From: Streptomyces sp. CG 926
GTDB taxonomy: Bacteria > Actinomycetota > Actinomycetes > Streptomycetales > Streptomycetaceae
Direction: 5' to 3'
Assembly (NCBI RefSeq): GCF_003148825.1
Contig: NZ_QGGZ01000002.1
Location: 434,001-498,000 of the forward strand
DNA: 64,000 bases
In this document: positions 9,159-16,497 of the stretch, one piece after another
Layout: every line of letters starts with the position of its first letter
Numbering within the stretch: position 1 is the first letter of the stretch
The notes under the pieces: model-generated
Databases searched by the model: none
Seen by the model: the letters and a program-made list of their open reading frames with translations, nothing else
What the model was told of the DNA's origin: nothing
Made by a program: the position numbers and the translations under genes

Positions 9159-9635
9159 GTGGGTGATCATATGGCTGATCAAAGCAGCCCTCCCGCCCAG
9201 CCACCGGACCGGCAGAATCACTCCACGTTCACCGCACTGAAGTCCGGTATCGACAACGTGCTTTGGGTGATCGCTACAGCAGGAACGATTGCTGGGTTCG
9301 TAAACTCTGCCGGGGGCGTTGTGGGATTCCTGATGCAGGTCGCTGCTTTTACCTGCGCCTGCCTCCTCGGGCTCCTTCCGGCGATCCTGACACTGGGAGG
9401 GATCGTCTGGATATTTGATTCGGGATTCAACCGTGACATCTCGGACAGAGCCCTTTGTGTTCTGCTAGGCAGTCTAATAGTGCTTGCCGGATGGCTCATA
9501 TACCGACAGGGATCCACGAATTATGAAGACTTGAACACGACGGGGAAGGTCTTCATGTCCGCAATCGGTTTGGGGACGCTAGTAGCGCCGCCGTTGATGT
9601 TGATCTACTACAAGCACAGCACCCCGATGAGCTAG
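9159..9635 (+). CDS. Small four-helix membrane protein, unrecognised
   Basis: A 158-residue protein with about four hydrophobic segments: near residues 34-57 (VLWVIATAGTIAGF), 60-85 (LMQVAAFTCACLLGLLPAIL), 98-112 (LCVLLGSLIVLAGWLIY) and 132-150. Codon use is visibly less G+C-biased at third positions than neighbours (ttt, att, aat, cta, tta-type codons), which suggests transfer. Start is GTG 9159, with AGGAG 11 bases upstream; ATG 9171 is the alternative. It sits between an IS remnant and recombinase debris with no partner gene. No family is recognised. Confidence 0.6.
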   Translation: MGDHMADQSSPPAQPPDRQNHSTFTALKSGIDNVLWVIATAGTIAGFVNSAGGVVGFLMQVAAFTCACLLGLLPAILTLGGIVWIFDSGFNRDISDRALCVLLGSLIVLAGWLIYRQGSTNYEDLNTTGKVFMSAIGLGTLVAPPLMLIYYKHSTPMS

Positions 9636-9861
9636 CGGTGTTTCAGGACCGGTCGGGTTCCGGAGCTGAGGCAGTGGAGAAGCGAGTCGCGCACTCACCC
9701 GGTGAGCGGGGGCCGAAAGTCCGGTATGACGGGCAGGTGTCGGGGCCACCTAGCAGACGAGTGACGTAATTGAGCTCTTGCGAGAGGCAGAACGTCCGCA
9801 CCCGGACGCCGTGAATCTCACGGACGAAGCAATCTGCGAGTGTTGCGGGTGGCCGTGAAGC

Positions 9862-9998
9862 CTAGGCGGCTGTTCGCCGATACGACGCCACTCCTGGCGC
9901 TCGTCGACGGTCCAGAACCCGTGATCCATGACTACGTCACGGCCGGCCGCGAGGGCAGTGCGCAGCTCAACGGCGATCTCTTCGAGAATGGGCCCTCC
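9862..9998 (-). pseudogene. Fragment of an AAA-type P-loop kinase
   Basis: The minus strand reads LEEIAVELRTALAAGRDVV then MDHGFWTVDERQEWRRI. This matches from memory the middle of small nucleoside/zeta-toxin-like P-loop kinases, where GRDVVMDHG..W precedes a basic lid. Neither the P-loop N-terminus nor the C-terminal half is present: upstream the frame enters recombinase debris, downstream similarity is lost near 9862. It is treated as a decayed fragment. Confidence 0.55.
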
Positions 9999-10043
9999 CT
10001 GACCTAGTACTCCCCCTGGGGAAGTCCCGCCCGCAGTGCCCGT

Positions 10044-10238
10044 GTGCGCGCCAGCTACGCCTCGGTGCTGCTGGACGCCGGCGAGAACGTGAAGGCGCTG
10101 AGCACGTACCTGGGGCACGGCGACCCCGGCTTCACGCTCCGGGTCTACACGCACCTGATGCCGAGCAGCGAGGGGCGAACCCGGAAGGCCGTGGACGGGA
10201 TGTACGAGGCCTCGGGTTCCACGGCCCAGGGGGAATGA
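10044..10238 (+). pseudogene. C-terminal remnant of a tyrosine recombinase (integrase)
   Basis: The frame reads RASYASVLLDAGENVKALS, then YLGHGDPGFTLRVYTHLMPS, SEGRTRKAVDGMYEASG and a stop. This is the last 60 or so residues of phage or ICE type tyrosine recombinases, with the conserved LGH block and the nucleophile Tyr in RVYTHL. The first catalytic Arg and everything before it are missing, so it cannot be active. It lies 75 bases from the 3' end of glnA2 and next to other debris, consistent with a deleted integrated element. Confidence 0.8.
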
Positions 10239-10246
10239 GACAGCTT

Positions 10247-10275
10247 CGGGCCGGTGGTCGTCGACCACCGGCCCG
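10247..10275. terminator. Terminator hairpin of glnA2
   Basis: A 13-bp perfect stem (cgggccggtggtc / gaccaccggcccg) with a 3-base loop, 39 bases past the glnA2 stop on the minus strand and just after the recombinase remnant stop on the plus strand. No U-run is needed for Streptomyces terminators. Confidence 0.75.
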
Positions 10276-10313
10276 GAGTGTTGTGCGTGGCCCGCAGGGG
10301 CTCTGACCTGCCC

Positions 10314-11675
10314 TTACAGGACCGGGAGGTTCTTGCGGAGTTCGAAGGCCGTTACCTCCGAGCGGTACTCCTCCCACTCCTGCTTCTTGTTGCGCAGGAA
10401 GAAGTCGAAGACGTGCTCGCCCAGGGTTTCGGCGACCAGTTCGCTGCGTTCCATCAGGGAGATGGCCTCGCCGAGGTTCTGCGGGAGGGGTTCGATGCCC
10501 ATCGCGCGGCGTTCGGCGTCGGAGAGGGCCCAGACGTCGTCGTCGGCGCCCGCCGGGAGTTCGTAGCCCTCCTCGATGCCCTTGAGGCCGGCCGCCAGGA
10601 GGACGGCGTACGTGAGGTACGGGTTGGCGCCCGAGTCGATCGAGCGGACCTCGACGCGCGAGGAGCCCGTCTTGCCCGGCTTGTACATCGGGACGCGGAT
10701 CAGGGCCGAGCGGTTGTTGTGGCCCCAGCAGATGTACGAGGGGGCCTCGCCGCCCGCGCCCGCGCTGCGGGAGGAGCCGCCCCAGATGCGCTTGTAGGAG
10801 TTGACCCACTGGTTGGTGACCGCCGCCGTCTCCGCCGCGTGGCGCAGCAGGCCCGCGATGAAGGAGCGGCCGACCTTGGAGAGCTGGTACTCGGCGCCCG
10901 ACTCGTAGAAGGCGTTGCGGTCGCCCTCGAAGAGGGAGAGGTGGGTGTGCATGCCCGAGCCGGGGTACTCCGAGAACGGCTTCGGCATGAAGGTGGCCTG
11001 GACGCCCTGCTCCAGCGCCACCTGCTTCATCACCAGACGGAACGTCATGACGTTGTCCGCGGTGGAGAGCGCGTCGGCGTAGCGGAGGTCGATCTCCTGC
11101 TGGCCCGGGGCGCCCTCGTGGTGGCTGAACTCCACCGAGATGCCCATCGATTCGAGCATGGTGATCGCCTGGCGGCGGAAGTCCATGCCCACGTTCTGCG
11201 GGGTGTGGTCGAAGTAGCCGGAGTTGTCGGCCGGGACCGGGCGGGTGCCGTCCAGCGGCTTGTCCTTCAGCAGGAAGAACTCGATCTCCGGGTGGGTGTA
11301 GAAGGTGAAGCCCAGGTCGGAGGTCTTGGCCAGGATGCGCTTGAGGACGTAGCGCGGGTCCGCGAAGGACGGCGAGCCGTCCGGCATCAGGATGTCGCAG
11401 AACATCCGGGCGGTCCCGGGGGCCTCCGCGCGCCACGGCAGTATCTGGAATGTGCTCGGGTCCGGCTTGGCGATCATGTCGGACTCGTAGACCCGGGCGA
11501 AGCCCTCGATCGCGGAGCCGTCGAACCCGATGCCCTCGTCGAAGGCCTGCTCCAGCTCCGCCGGCGCGACCGCGACGGACTTGAGGAAGCCCAGTACGTC
11601 GGTGAACCACAGGCGCACGAAGCGGATGTCGCGCTCCTCAAGCGTCCGGAGGACGAATTCCTGCTGCTTGTCCAT
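10314..11675 (-). CDS. glnA2: Glutamine synthetase-like ligase GlnA2
   Basis: A 453-residue type I glutamine-synthetase-fold ligase. Visible motifs are the beta-grasp segment GIGFDGSAIEGF near 48-59, a catalytic-metal block PEIEFFLL near 130, GSGMHTHLSLF near 245, and the ATP/Arg region RVEVRSIDSGANPY. The NLYxLP block that carries the adenylylated Tyr in classical GlnA is absent, so control by GlnE is unlikely. In S. coelicolor the similar gene is glnA2 (SCO2241, from memory), reported as a gamma-glutamylpolyamine synthetase rather than a true ammonium assimilating enzyme. Start ATG 11675 fits the family; the longer frame adds 19 unlikely residues. Confidence 0.88.
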   Translation of the reverse strand: MDKQQEFVLRTLEERDIRFVRLWFTDVLGFLKSVAVAPAELEQAFDEGIGFDGSAIEGFARVYESDMIAKPDPSTFQILPWRAEAPGTARMFCDILMPDGSPSFADPRYVLKRILAKTSDLGFTFYTHPEIEFFLLKDKPLDGTRPVPADNSGYFDHTPQNVGMDFRRQAITMLESMGISVEFSHHEGAPGQQEIDLRYADALSTADNVMTFRLVMKQVALEQGVQATFMPKPFSEYPGSGMHTHLSLFEGDRNAFYESGAEYQLSKVGRSFIAGLLRHAAETAAVTNQWVNSYKRIWGGSSRSAGAGGEAPSYICWGHNNRSALIRVPMYKPGKTGSSRVEVRSIDSGANPYLTYAVLLAAGLKGIEEGYELPAGADDDVWALSDAERRAMGIEPLPQNLGEAISLMERSELVAETLGEHVFDFFLRNKKQEWEEYRSEVTAFELRKNLPVL

Positions 11676-11847
11676 GCCTTCATCCTCGCAGTTCAGACGG
11701 CCTGTGCACCACCGCCTCGACAGTGGGGGCACAGTCGGGCGCGCCCAGTATCGCCAGTCGTGGTTTCCGCCACATTACGCACCCGGTAAAGGTCGCGGCA
11801 CCCCCGCACTGACCTGGGAGCCGTCATGAGCATTACCATCTGCGCCC

Positions 11848-12231
11848 ATGGGGGGTCGGCAGCACACGCGGCCGGGGCGTCACGGACGTCCCGGGCTTCG
11901 GCGTGACGTCCTGCTGATCGTCTTCGGGGTGCTGGCCGGCGCGGTGCTGCTGTGCGCGCGCTCGGGCGAGTCGCACGTCGCGTCGCCGGGCGCGGAGGTA
12001 CGGGCGGGGGCGCCGGCGCACGCCGTCTGCGTGTCTCCGTACGACCTGCCCGGCTGCTCGCCGCTGCGGCGCGTCACTCCGGGTGTGCTGCCGGTGCCGC
12101 CACCCGCCGTGACCGGCCCCATGGGTGCGCCCACGCCCGCCGCGATCGTCTCCGGGGCGTCGCGGATCCCGCTGTACGGGGCTCCGCCGCGCGCCCCTGA
12201 CCTGTATGCCCTCCAGGTGCTGCGGACCTGA
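11848..12231 (+). CDS. Small membrane-anchored hypothetical protein
   Basis: A 127-residue protein with a basic N-terminus, one hydrophobic segment near residues 20-36 (VLLIVFGVLAGAVLLC) and an exported Pro/Ala-rich remainder with two Cys (CVSPYDLPGC). It could be anchored or cleaved. No family is recognised and there is no clear ribosome site. It lies 62 bases before the DUF3105 gene and may share its transcript. Confidence 0.55.
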   Translation: MGGRQHTRPGRHGRPGLRRDVLLIVFGVLAGAVLLCARSGESHVASPGAEVRAGAPAHAVCVSPYDLPGCSPLRRVTPGVLPVPPPAVTGPMGAPTPAAIVSGASRIPLYGAPPRAPDLYALQVLRT

Positions 12232-12293
12232 GCGGTCCGGTTCGTTTCGGTTTCGCGTTCATCCACCCCCCTCAGCAGAAGGAACCAGGGCAC

Positions 12294-12995
12294 ATGGCCA
12301 GCAAGTCCGGCAGGACCAACCAGCACACCGACCCGAATTCACGCCAGGCGCGCATAGCCGAGATGCGCCGCACCGAGCAGATCCGGGAGCGGCGCAACAA
12401 GGCCATCGCGATCACGGCCGCGTCGGCCGTCGTGGTCGGCCTCGTCGGCTTCGGCGCCTGGGTGCTGATCGACCAGAAGCAGGCAGAGCAGCGCAAGGAG
12501 GCGGCCGCGGCGAAGACCCGCAAGGAGGCCGAGGAGATCCGCAAGCAGCCGGTCGAGGGCGAGCAGCTCTGGGACGTGAAGAAGCTCGGCCGCAATCACG
12601 TCGAGACCCCCGTGAAGTACGAGATGAACCCGCCGGTCGGCGGTGACCACCACCCCCGCTGGATGAACTGCAACGGTGACGTCTACAAGAACCCGGTGCC
12701 GGAGGTGAACGCCGTGCACTCGCTGGAGCACGGCGCGGTCTGGGTGACGTACAACGAGAAGGCCGCCAAGGCCGACGTGGACAAGCTCGCCGCGACCGTC
12801 GGCAAGACCCCGTACACGCTGATGAGCCCGATCAAGGAGCAGACCGGCTCGATCATGCTCAGCGCGTGGGGCAAGCAGCTGACGGTGGACAGCGCGGACG
12901 ACCCGCGGGTGTCGACGTTCTTCACGAAGTACGTGCAGGGCGAGCAGACCCCGGAGCCGGGCGCGGCCTGCACGAGCGGGCTGGCCGGCAAGTGA
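12294..12995 (+). CDS. DUF3105 membrane-anchored protein
   Basis: A 233-residue protein with a basic cytoplasmic N-terminus of about 38 residues, one membrane segment near 39-60, a coiled Lys/Glu/Ala stretch to 85 and an extracellular DUF3105 domain. The family signature includes YEMNPPVGGDHHPRWMNCNG, then VHSLEHGAVWVTYN, and a terminal Cys (GAACTSG). The function of DUF3105 is not known; the His-rich conserved motif suggests metal binding. The stop overlaps the GTG of the DUF305 gene, so the two are coupled, as is common in Streptomyces. Confidence 0.88.
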   Translation: MASKSGRTNQHTDPNSRQARIAEMRRTEQIRERRNKAIAITAASAVVVGLVGFGAWVLIDQKQAEQRKEAAAAKTRKEAEEIRKQPVEGEQLWDVKKLGRNHVETPVKYEMNPPVGGDHHPRWMNCNGDVYKNPVPEVNAVHSLEHGAVWVTYNEKAAKADVDKLAATVGKTPYTLMSPIKEQTGSIMLSAWGKQLTVDSADDPRVSTFFTKYVQGEQTPEPGAACTSGLAGK

Positions 12996-13726
12996 GCCGC
13001 CCGACCGGCGCCGACCGCCCCGTCCCCCGTACGTACTGGGTCGCGGGCACGGCCGTCCTGCTGGCCCTGCTGTTCGCGGCGGCCGCCACGGTGGCCGCGG
13101 CGAACGGCGGCGGCGCCGCCGACTCCGGTCCGTCGGCCGGTACGGCGGCGCCCCGCACCCCGGGGCTCCGGTCCGCGGACGCGGGCTTCGCCCGGGACAT
13201 GGCGGTGCACCACCAGCAGGCGGTGGAGATGTCCTTCATCGTCCGCGACCGCACCCAGGACGAGGCGGTACGCACCCTCGCCTACGACATCGCCAACACC
13301 CAGGCCAACCAGCGGGGCATGCTGCTCGGCTGGCTGGACCTGTGGGGGCTGCCGAAGGTGGTGGCCGACGAGCCGCCGATGTCCTGGATGGGGGCCTCGG
13401 GCGGCCACGGCGGCCACGCGGGACACGGCACCGACGCGGGCGCGAGCACCGGTGGCGCAGGGTCCGGCGCGCTGATGCCCGGCATGGCCACCAAGGAGGA
13501 ACTGGACCGGTTGGGTGCCGTCTCCGGCCGGGACGCGGAGGTCCTCTTCCTCCAGCTGATGACCGACCACCACAAGGGCGGCGTCGCGATGGCCGAGGGC
13601 TGTGCGCAGCAGTGCGAGACCCCGGTCGAGCGGGCGCTGGCGCAGGGCATGGTCGACGCGCAGCGCTCGGAGCTCACCTTGATGGAGGACATGCTGCGGC
13701 AGCGCGGAGCCGCGCCGCGCGGGTGA
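12992..13726 (+). CDS. DUF305 exported protein
   Basis: A 244-residue protein starting at GTG within the GTGA overlap with the DUF3105 gene. A signal anchor spans about residues 15-37. Two ferritin-like helical repeats follow, each with the family motif: FARDMAVHHQQAVEMSF near 65 and FLQLMTDHHKGGVAMAEG near 190. Between them lies a His/Gly/Met-rich linker (GGHGGHAGHG). DUF305 proteins are often linked with copper; the HHxxxVxM motifs and His/Met-rich linker fit metal handling, but this is inference. Confidence 0.88.
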   Translation: MSRPTGADRPVPRTYWVAGTAVLLALLFAAAATVAAANGGGAADSGPSAGTAAPRTPGLRSADAGFARDMAVHHQQAVEMSFIVRDRTQDEAVRTLAYDIANTQANQRGMLLGWLDLWGLPKVVADEPPMSWMGASGGHGGHAGHGTDAGASTGGAGSGALMPGMATKEELDRLGAVSGRDAEVLFLQLMTDHHKGGVAMAEGCAQQCETPVERALAQGMVDAQRSELTLMEDMLRQRGAAPRG

Positions 13727-13852
13727 CGGGACACGCCCGTACCGTGGTGAGAGGCGCCCTCTCACCCGTACGCGCGTGTGCTCCGCCGGTGGGGACGCCG
13801 CACCGGACGTGACCGCGCCCGGTGTCGGACGGCGTGCTCAGGAGGTTCAGCG

Positions 13853-14272
13853 ATGACCACCGCCGCAGACATCATGCACCCCGGGGCCCAGTGGATTTCC
13901 GCCACCGAGACCCTCGACCGGGCCGCCCAGCTGATGGCCCGGCTCAATGTGGGCGCCCTGCCCATCAGTGACGCCGAGGAGCGGCTGTGCGGCATCATCA
14001 CCGACCGCGACATCGTCGTGAACTGTGTGGCCAAGGGCCACGACCCGGCCAAGGTCACCTGTGGTGACCTGGCCCAGGGCACCCCGCGCTGGATCGACGC
14101 GAGCGCGGACGTCGGTGACGTGCTGGACGAGATGCAGAGCCACCAGATCCGCCGGCTGCCGGTGATCCGTGACAAGAGGCTGGTGGGCATGATCAGTGAG
14201 GCCGACCTCGCCGTGCACCTCACCGACCCCCAGATGGCCACCTTCGTGGAGAAGGTCTACGCCCGGCTCTGA
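13853..14272 (+). CDS. Two-CBS-domain protein
   Basis: A 139-residue protein made only of a CBS pair: residues 5-60 (ADIMHPGAQWISATETLDRA... LCGIITDRDIVVNCVAKG) and 72-128 (DASADVGDVLDEMQSHQIRR, VIRDKRLVGMISEADLAVHL). CBS pairs bind adenosyl nucleotides and act as sensors. The start ATG has GGAGG 8 bases upstream. The 3' end overlaps the convergent hydrolase gene by 16 bases. The partner is unknown. Confidence 0.88.
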   Translation: MTTAADIMHPGAQWISATETLDRAAQLMARLNVGALPISDAEERLCGIITDRDIVVNCVAKGHDPAKVTCGDLAQGTPRWIDASADVGDVLDEMQSHQIRRLPVIRDKRLVGMISEADLAVHLTDPQMATFVEKVYARL

Positions 14273-15177
14273 TCGGGACGGACGACCTCCTGCCCGGCCG
14301 TCGCCAGGACCGTCCGCGCCACCTGGCCCGGGCGGTCCAGCATGACCAGGTGTCCGGCGGGTTCGGCGACCTCGAAGCGGGCGCCGAGCAGGTCGGCGAG
14401 GTCCGCCTGCCGGGACAGCCAACGCAGGGCCGAGCGGCCGGCCGAGCCGTCGTGGCCGGCGAGGACGGTGGTGGGGGCGGTGAGCGGGTGGGTCCCGCGC
14501 AGGGCCGACAGCTCGGCGGCCATGTCCAGGTAGCGGGAGTTCTCCAGCAGGGTGCCCCGGCAGACCCGGCCGGTGCGGTAGCAGCGGCGTACGAGGTCCC
14601 GTGGGGCCGGGTCGGAGCCGCCGGTGCGGGAGGCCCGTACGGTGGCGCGCCGGGCCGCCGGGCCCAGCGCGGCCGGTAGTCCGACGGCGGTCACGGCCCG
14701 GCCGAGGGCGCGGGCGGCGGCGGTACGCACTGCGGCGGGCAGGACCGTACGCGGGGACTCCTCGACGCTGCCGTCGACCAGGACCAGCGCGGCGGTGCGC
14801 TCGGGGTACAGGCGGGCGAAGGCCTCGGCATGGAACCCGGCGATGGAGTGCCCGACGACGGTGACGGGGCCGGCGGCGCGGACGCCGAGGTCCAGCGCGT
14901 CGAGCAGCCCGGCGATCCGGTGGGCCTCCCCGGCGGTGGTGGGCGGCTCGGTGGCCGGGCCGCTGAGACCGTGTCCGGGGCGGTCGAAGCGGACGACGGT
15001 GCGGCCCGCGGCGACGAGCGGCGCGACGACCGGGTCCCAGTCGAACCAGGCCATGGCGAGGCCTGCGCTGAGGACGCAGACGGGTCCGCGGCCTTCGACG
15101 ACGACGTGCAGCGGAACCCCGTCCGCCCCACCGCCATCGGCGGAGCCGACGCGGACGAACCGACCGGTGACACTCAC
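14257..15177 (-). CDS. Alpha/beta hydrolase
   Basis: A 306-residue alpha/beta-hydrolase-fold protein. Visible: FDRPGHGLSGP after strand 4, the nucleophile elbow VVGHSIAGFHAEA (Ser near 113), DGSVEES after strand 6, and the late His in PAGHLVMLDRPGQV near 285. The substrate is not predictable. GTG start 15177 overlaps the stop of the upstream DUF998 gene, so the two are an operon. The gene converges on the CBS gene with a 16-base overlap. Confidence 0.82.
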   Translation of the reverse strand: MSVTGRFVRVGSADGGGADGVPLHVVVEGRGPVCVLSAGLAMAWFDWDPVVAPLVAAGRTVVRFDRPGHGLSGPATEPPTTAGEAHRIAGLLDALDLGVRAAGPVTVVGHSIAGFHAEAFARLYPERTAALVLVDGSVEESPRTVLPAAVRTAAARALGRAVTAVGLPAALGPAARRATVRASRTGGSDPAPRDLVRRCYRTGRVCRGTLLENSRYLDMAAELSALRGTHPLTAPTTVLAGHDGSAGRSALRWLSRQADLADLLGARFEVAEPAGHLVMLDRPGQVARTVLATAGQEVVRPDQSRA

Positions 15178-15875
15178 GTACGGCCTTCCTTGTGGACGGA
15201 ATAGGCGAGCAGGCCCAACCAGAGGGCGACGAGGAGCACCTGGAGCCGCTGACCGGCGCCGAGGGCCCAGGTACCGCGCCCCGCGGTGAACAGGGCTATC
15301 GCGGACAGCGTCCAGACGGTGGCGAGCAGTTCGAGGGCGACGAGGGCGGGACCGTAGCGGGCGAGCGGGGCGAACCAGCCGTAGCGGCGGGCGGCGACCG
15401 TGAGGGCCACCAGGCCTACGAGGGCCCCGGTCATGGCGAGGCTGCTGCTGACGGCGTGGGCCTGGTGGGTGGCGGGGACCAGTCCGGCGGTCTCCCGGGC
15501 GGCGCATTCGGGGTCCACGGTGGGGGTGCAGCTCAGCGGCAACCAGGCGTCGGCGGCGGTGGCCGCGCCGAAGAGGGTCACCCCGGCCCAGCCGATGACC
15601 GCCCAGGAGCGGCGGGACTCCGCGTACTTCAGCAACCGGACCAGGGCCAGGAGACCACCGGAGAAGGCGAGCAGCCCGGCGGTGAAGTCGGTGGCCCGGA
15701 AGAGGCCGCCGAGCGGCTGGTCCTGGGCGGCGAGCTCGCTGACGTACGTCTCGATGGGGTTGAGGCCCGTGGAGAGGACGACTTCCAGCACCCACGCGGT
15801 GTAGGCCGCCGCGGCGAGACCGATCAGGGTGGCGACCGGCCAAGCGGTCCGCGGCGAAAGCCCATGTGTGGACAT
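15174..15875 (-). CDS. DUF998-type membrane protein
   Basis: A 233-residue integral membrane protein with about six hydrophobic segments. The N-terminus (WPVATLIGLAAAAYTAW then NPIETYVSELAAQDQPLG) is the DUF998 signature, where the N..ETYVSELA motif follows the first helix. Start ATG 15875 was preferred over the longer frame. The function of the family is unknown. It is coupled by overlap to the following hydrolase. Confidence 0.8.
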   Translation of the reverse strand: MSTHGLSPRTAWPVATLIGLAAAAYTAWVLEVVLSTGLNPIETYVSELAAQDQPLGGLFRATDFTAGLLAFSGGLLALVRLLKYAESRRSWAVIGWAGVTLFGAATAADAWLPLSCTPTVDPECAARETAGLVPATHQAHAVSSSLAMTGALVGLVALTVAARRYGWFAPLARYGPALVALELLATVWTLSAIALFTAGRGTWALGAGQRLQVLLVALWLGLLAYSVHKEGRT

Positions 15876-15948
15876 AGTGTGACTAATCCTAAGCAGACGC
15901 GGGGGTCGGTCCTGCGATCGGATACCCACCCCCGGTAGGGTTCCCGTC

Positions 15949-16404
15949 ATGACGCGCAGTGCTCAGCGAGCCGCCCCGGGATCCCGGTTGCTGCTGCTCG
16001 CCGCGCTGCTGCTGGGCATCGTCACCATGCACACCTTGGGCCATCCGACTGAGTCCCACGCCGTGCAAGACGTGTCCCCGGCCCACTCCGTTGCCTCGGC
16101 GGAGCAGCCGGCTCCGGCCGTGCACGGTGGCACTCGCCACACCGCGGCGGTGGCCACGGGCGTGCCCTCCCCCGCGGTCCCCGTGTGGGGGTACGAGATG
16201 CCCGCGACCGAGATGGACCCCTCGTCGGTCTGTCTCGCCGTGCTCGCGGGGCTCGTCGTGCTGCTCATCGGCACCGGCCGGACCGGATCCCGACGCGCCG
16301 CGCCGCTCGGGGGCGCGGCCCGCATACCGGGCCGGTCCGGCGGAGGCCCGGACCCGCCCACGCCCCGCGAGCTCCTCACCAGGCTGGCGGTCCTGCGGGT
16401 ATAG
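15949..16404 (+). CDS. DUF6153-like small membrane protein
   Basis: A 151-residue protein with two hydrophobic segments (near 13-30, LLLLAALLLGIVTMHTLG, and 94-108, VCLAVLAGLVVLLIG) and a Met/His-bearing stretch between them (MHTLGHPTESHAV, WGYEMPATEMD). Proteins like this, annotated DUF6153 in Streptomyces, commonly lie just before copper genes. Here it is 93 bases upstream of a multicopper oxidase, which supports a role in copper handling by association only. Confidence 0.7.
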   Translation: MTRSAQRAAPGSRLLLLAALLLGIVTMHTLGHPTESHAVQDVSPAHSVASAEQPAPAVHGGTRHTAAVATGVPSPAVPVWGYEMPATEMDPSSVCLAVLAGLVVLLIGTGRTGSRRAAPLGGAARIPGRSGGGPDPPTPRELLTRLAVLRV

Positions 16405-16497
16405 GCCGGTGCCGCCGCCCCCGCATGCCCGCGCATGCCCGGGGCGGCGCCCCTCCGTGCCCATGTACCCGTGACACCACACCCCTGAGGTGCTCCC

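Noticed and set aside
9768..9860. Plus-strand frame ELLREAERPHPDAVNLTDEA then ICECCGWP and stop
   Set aside because: It reads like a protein end but has no start codon or ribosome site, and the opposite strand here continues the kinase-like fragment. It is too short to decide.
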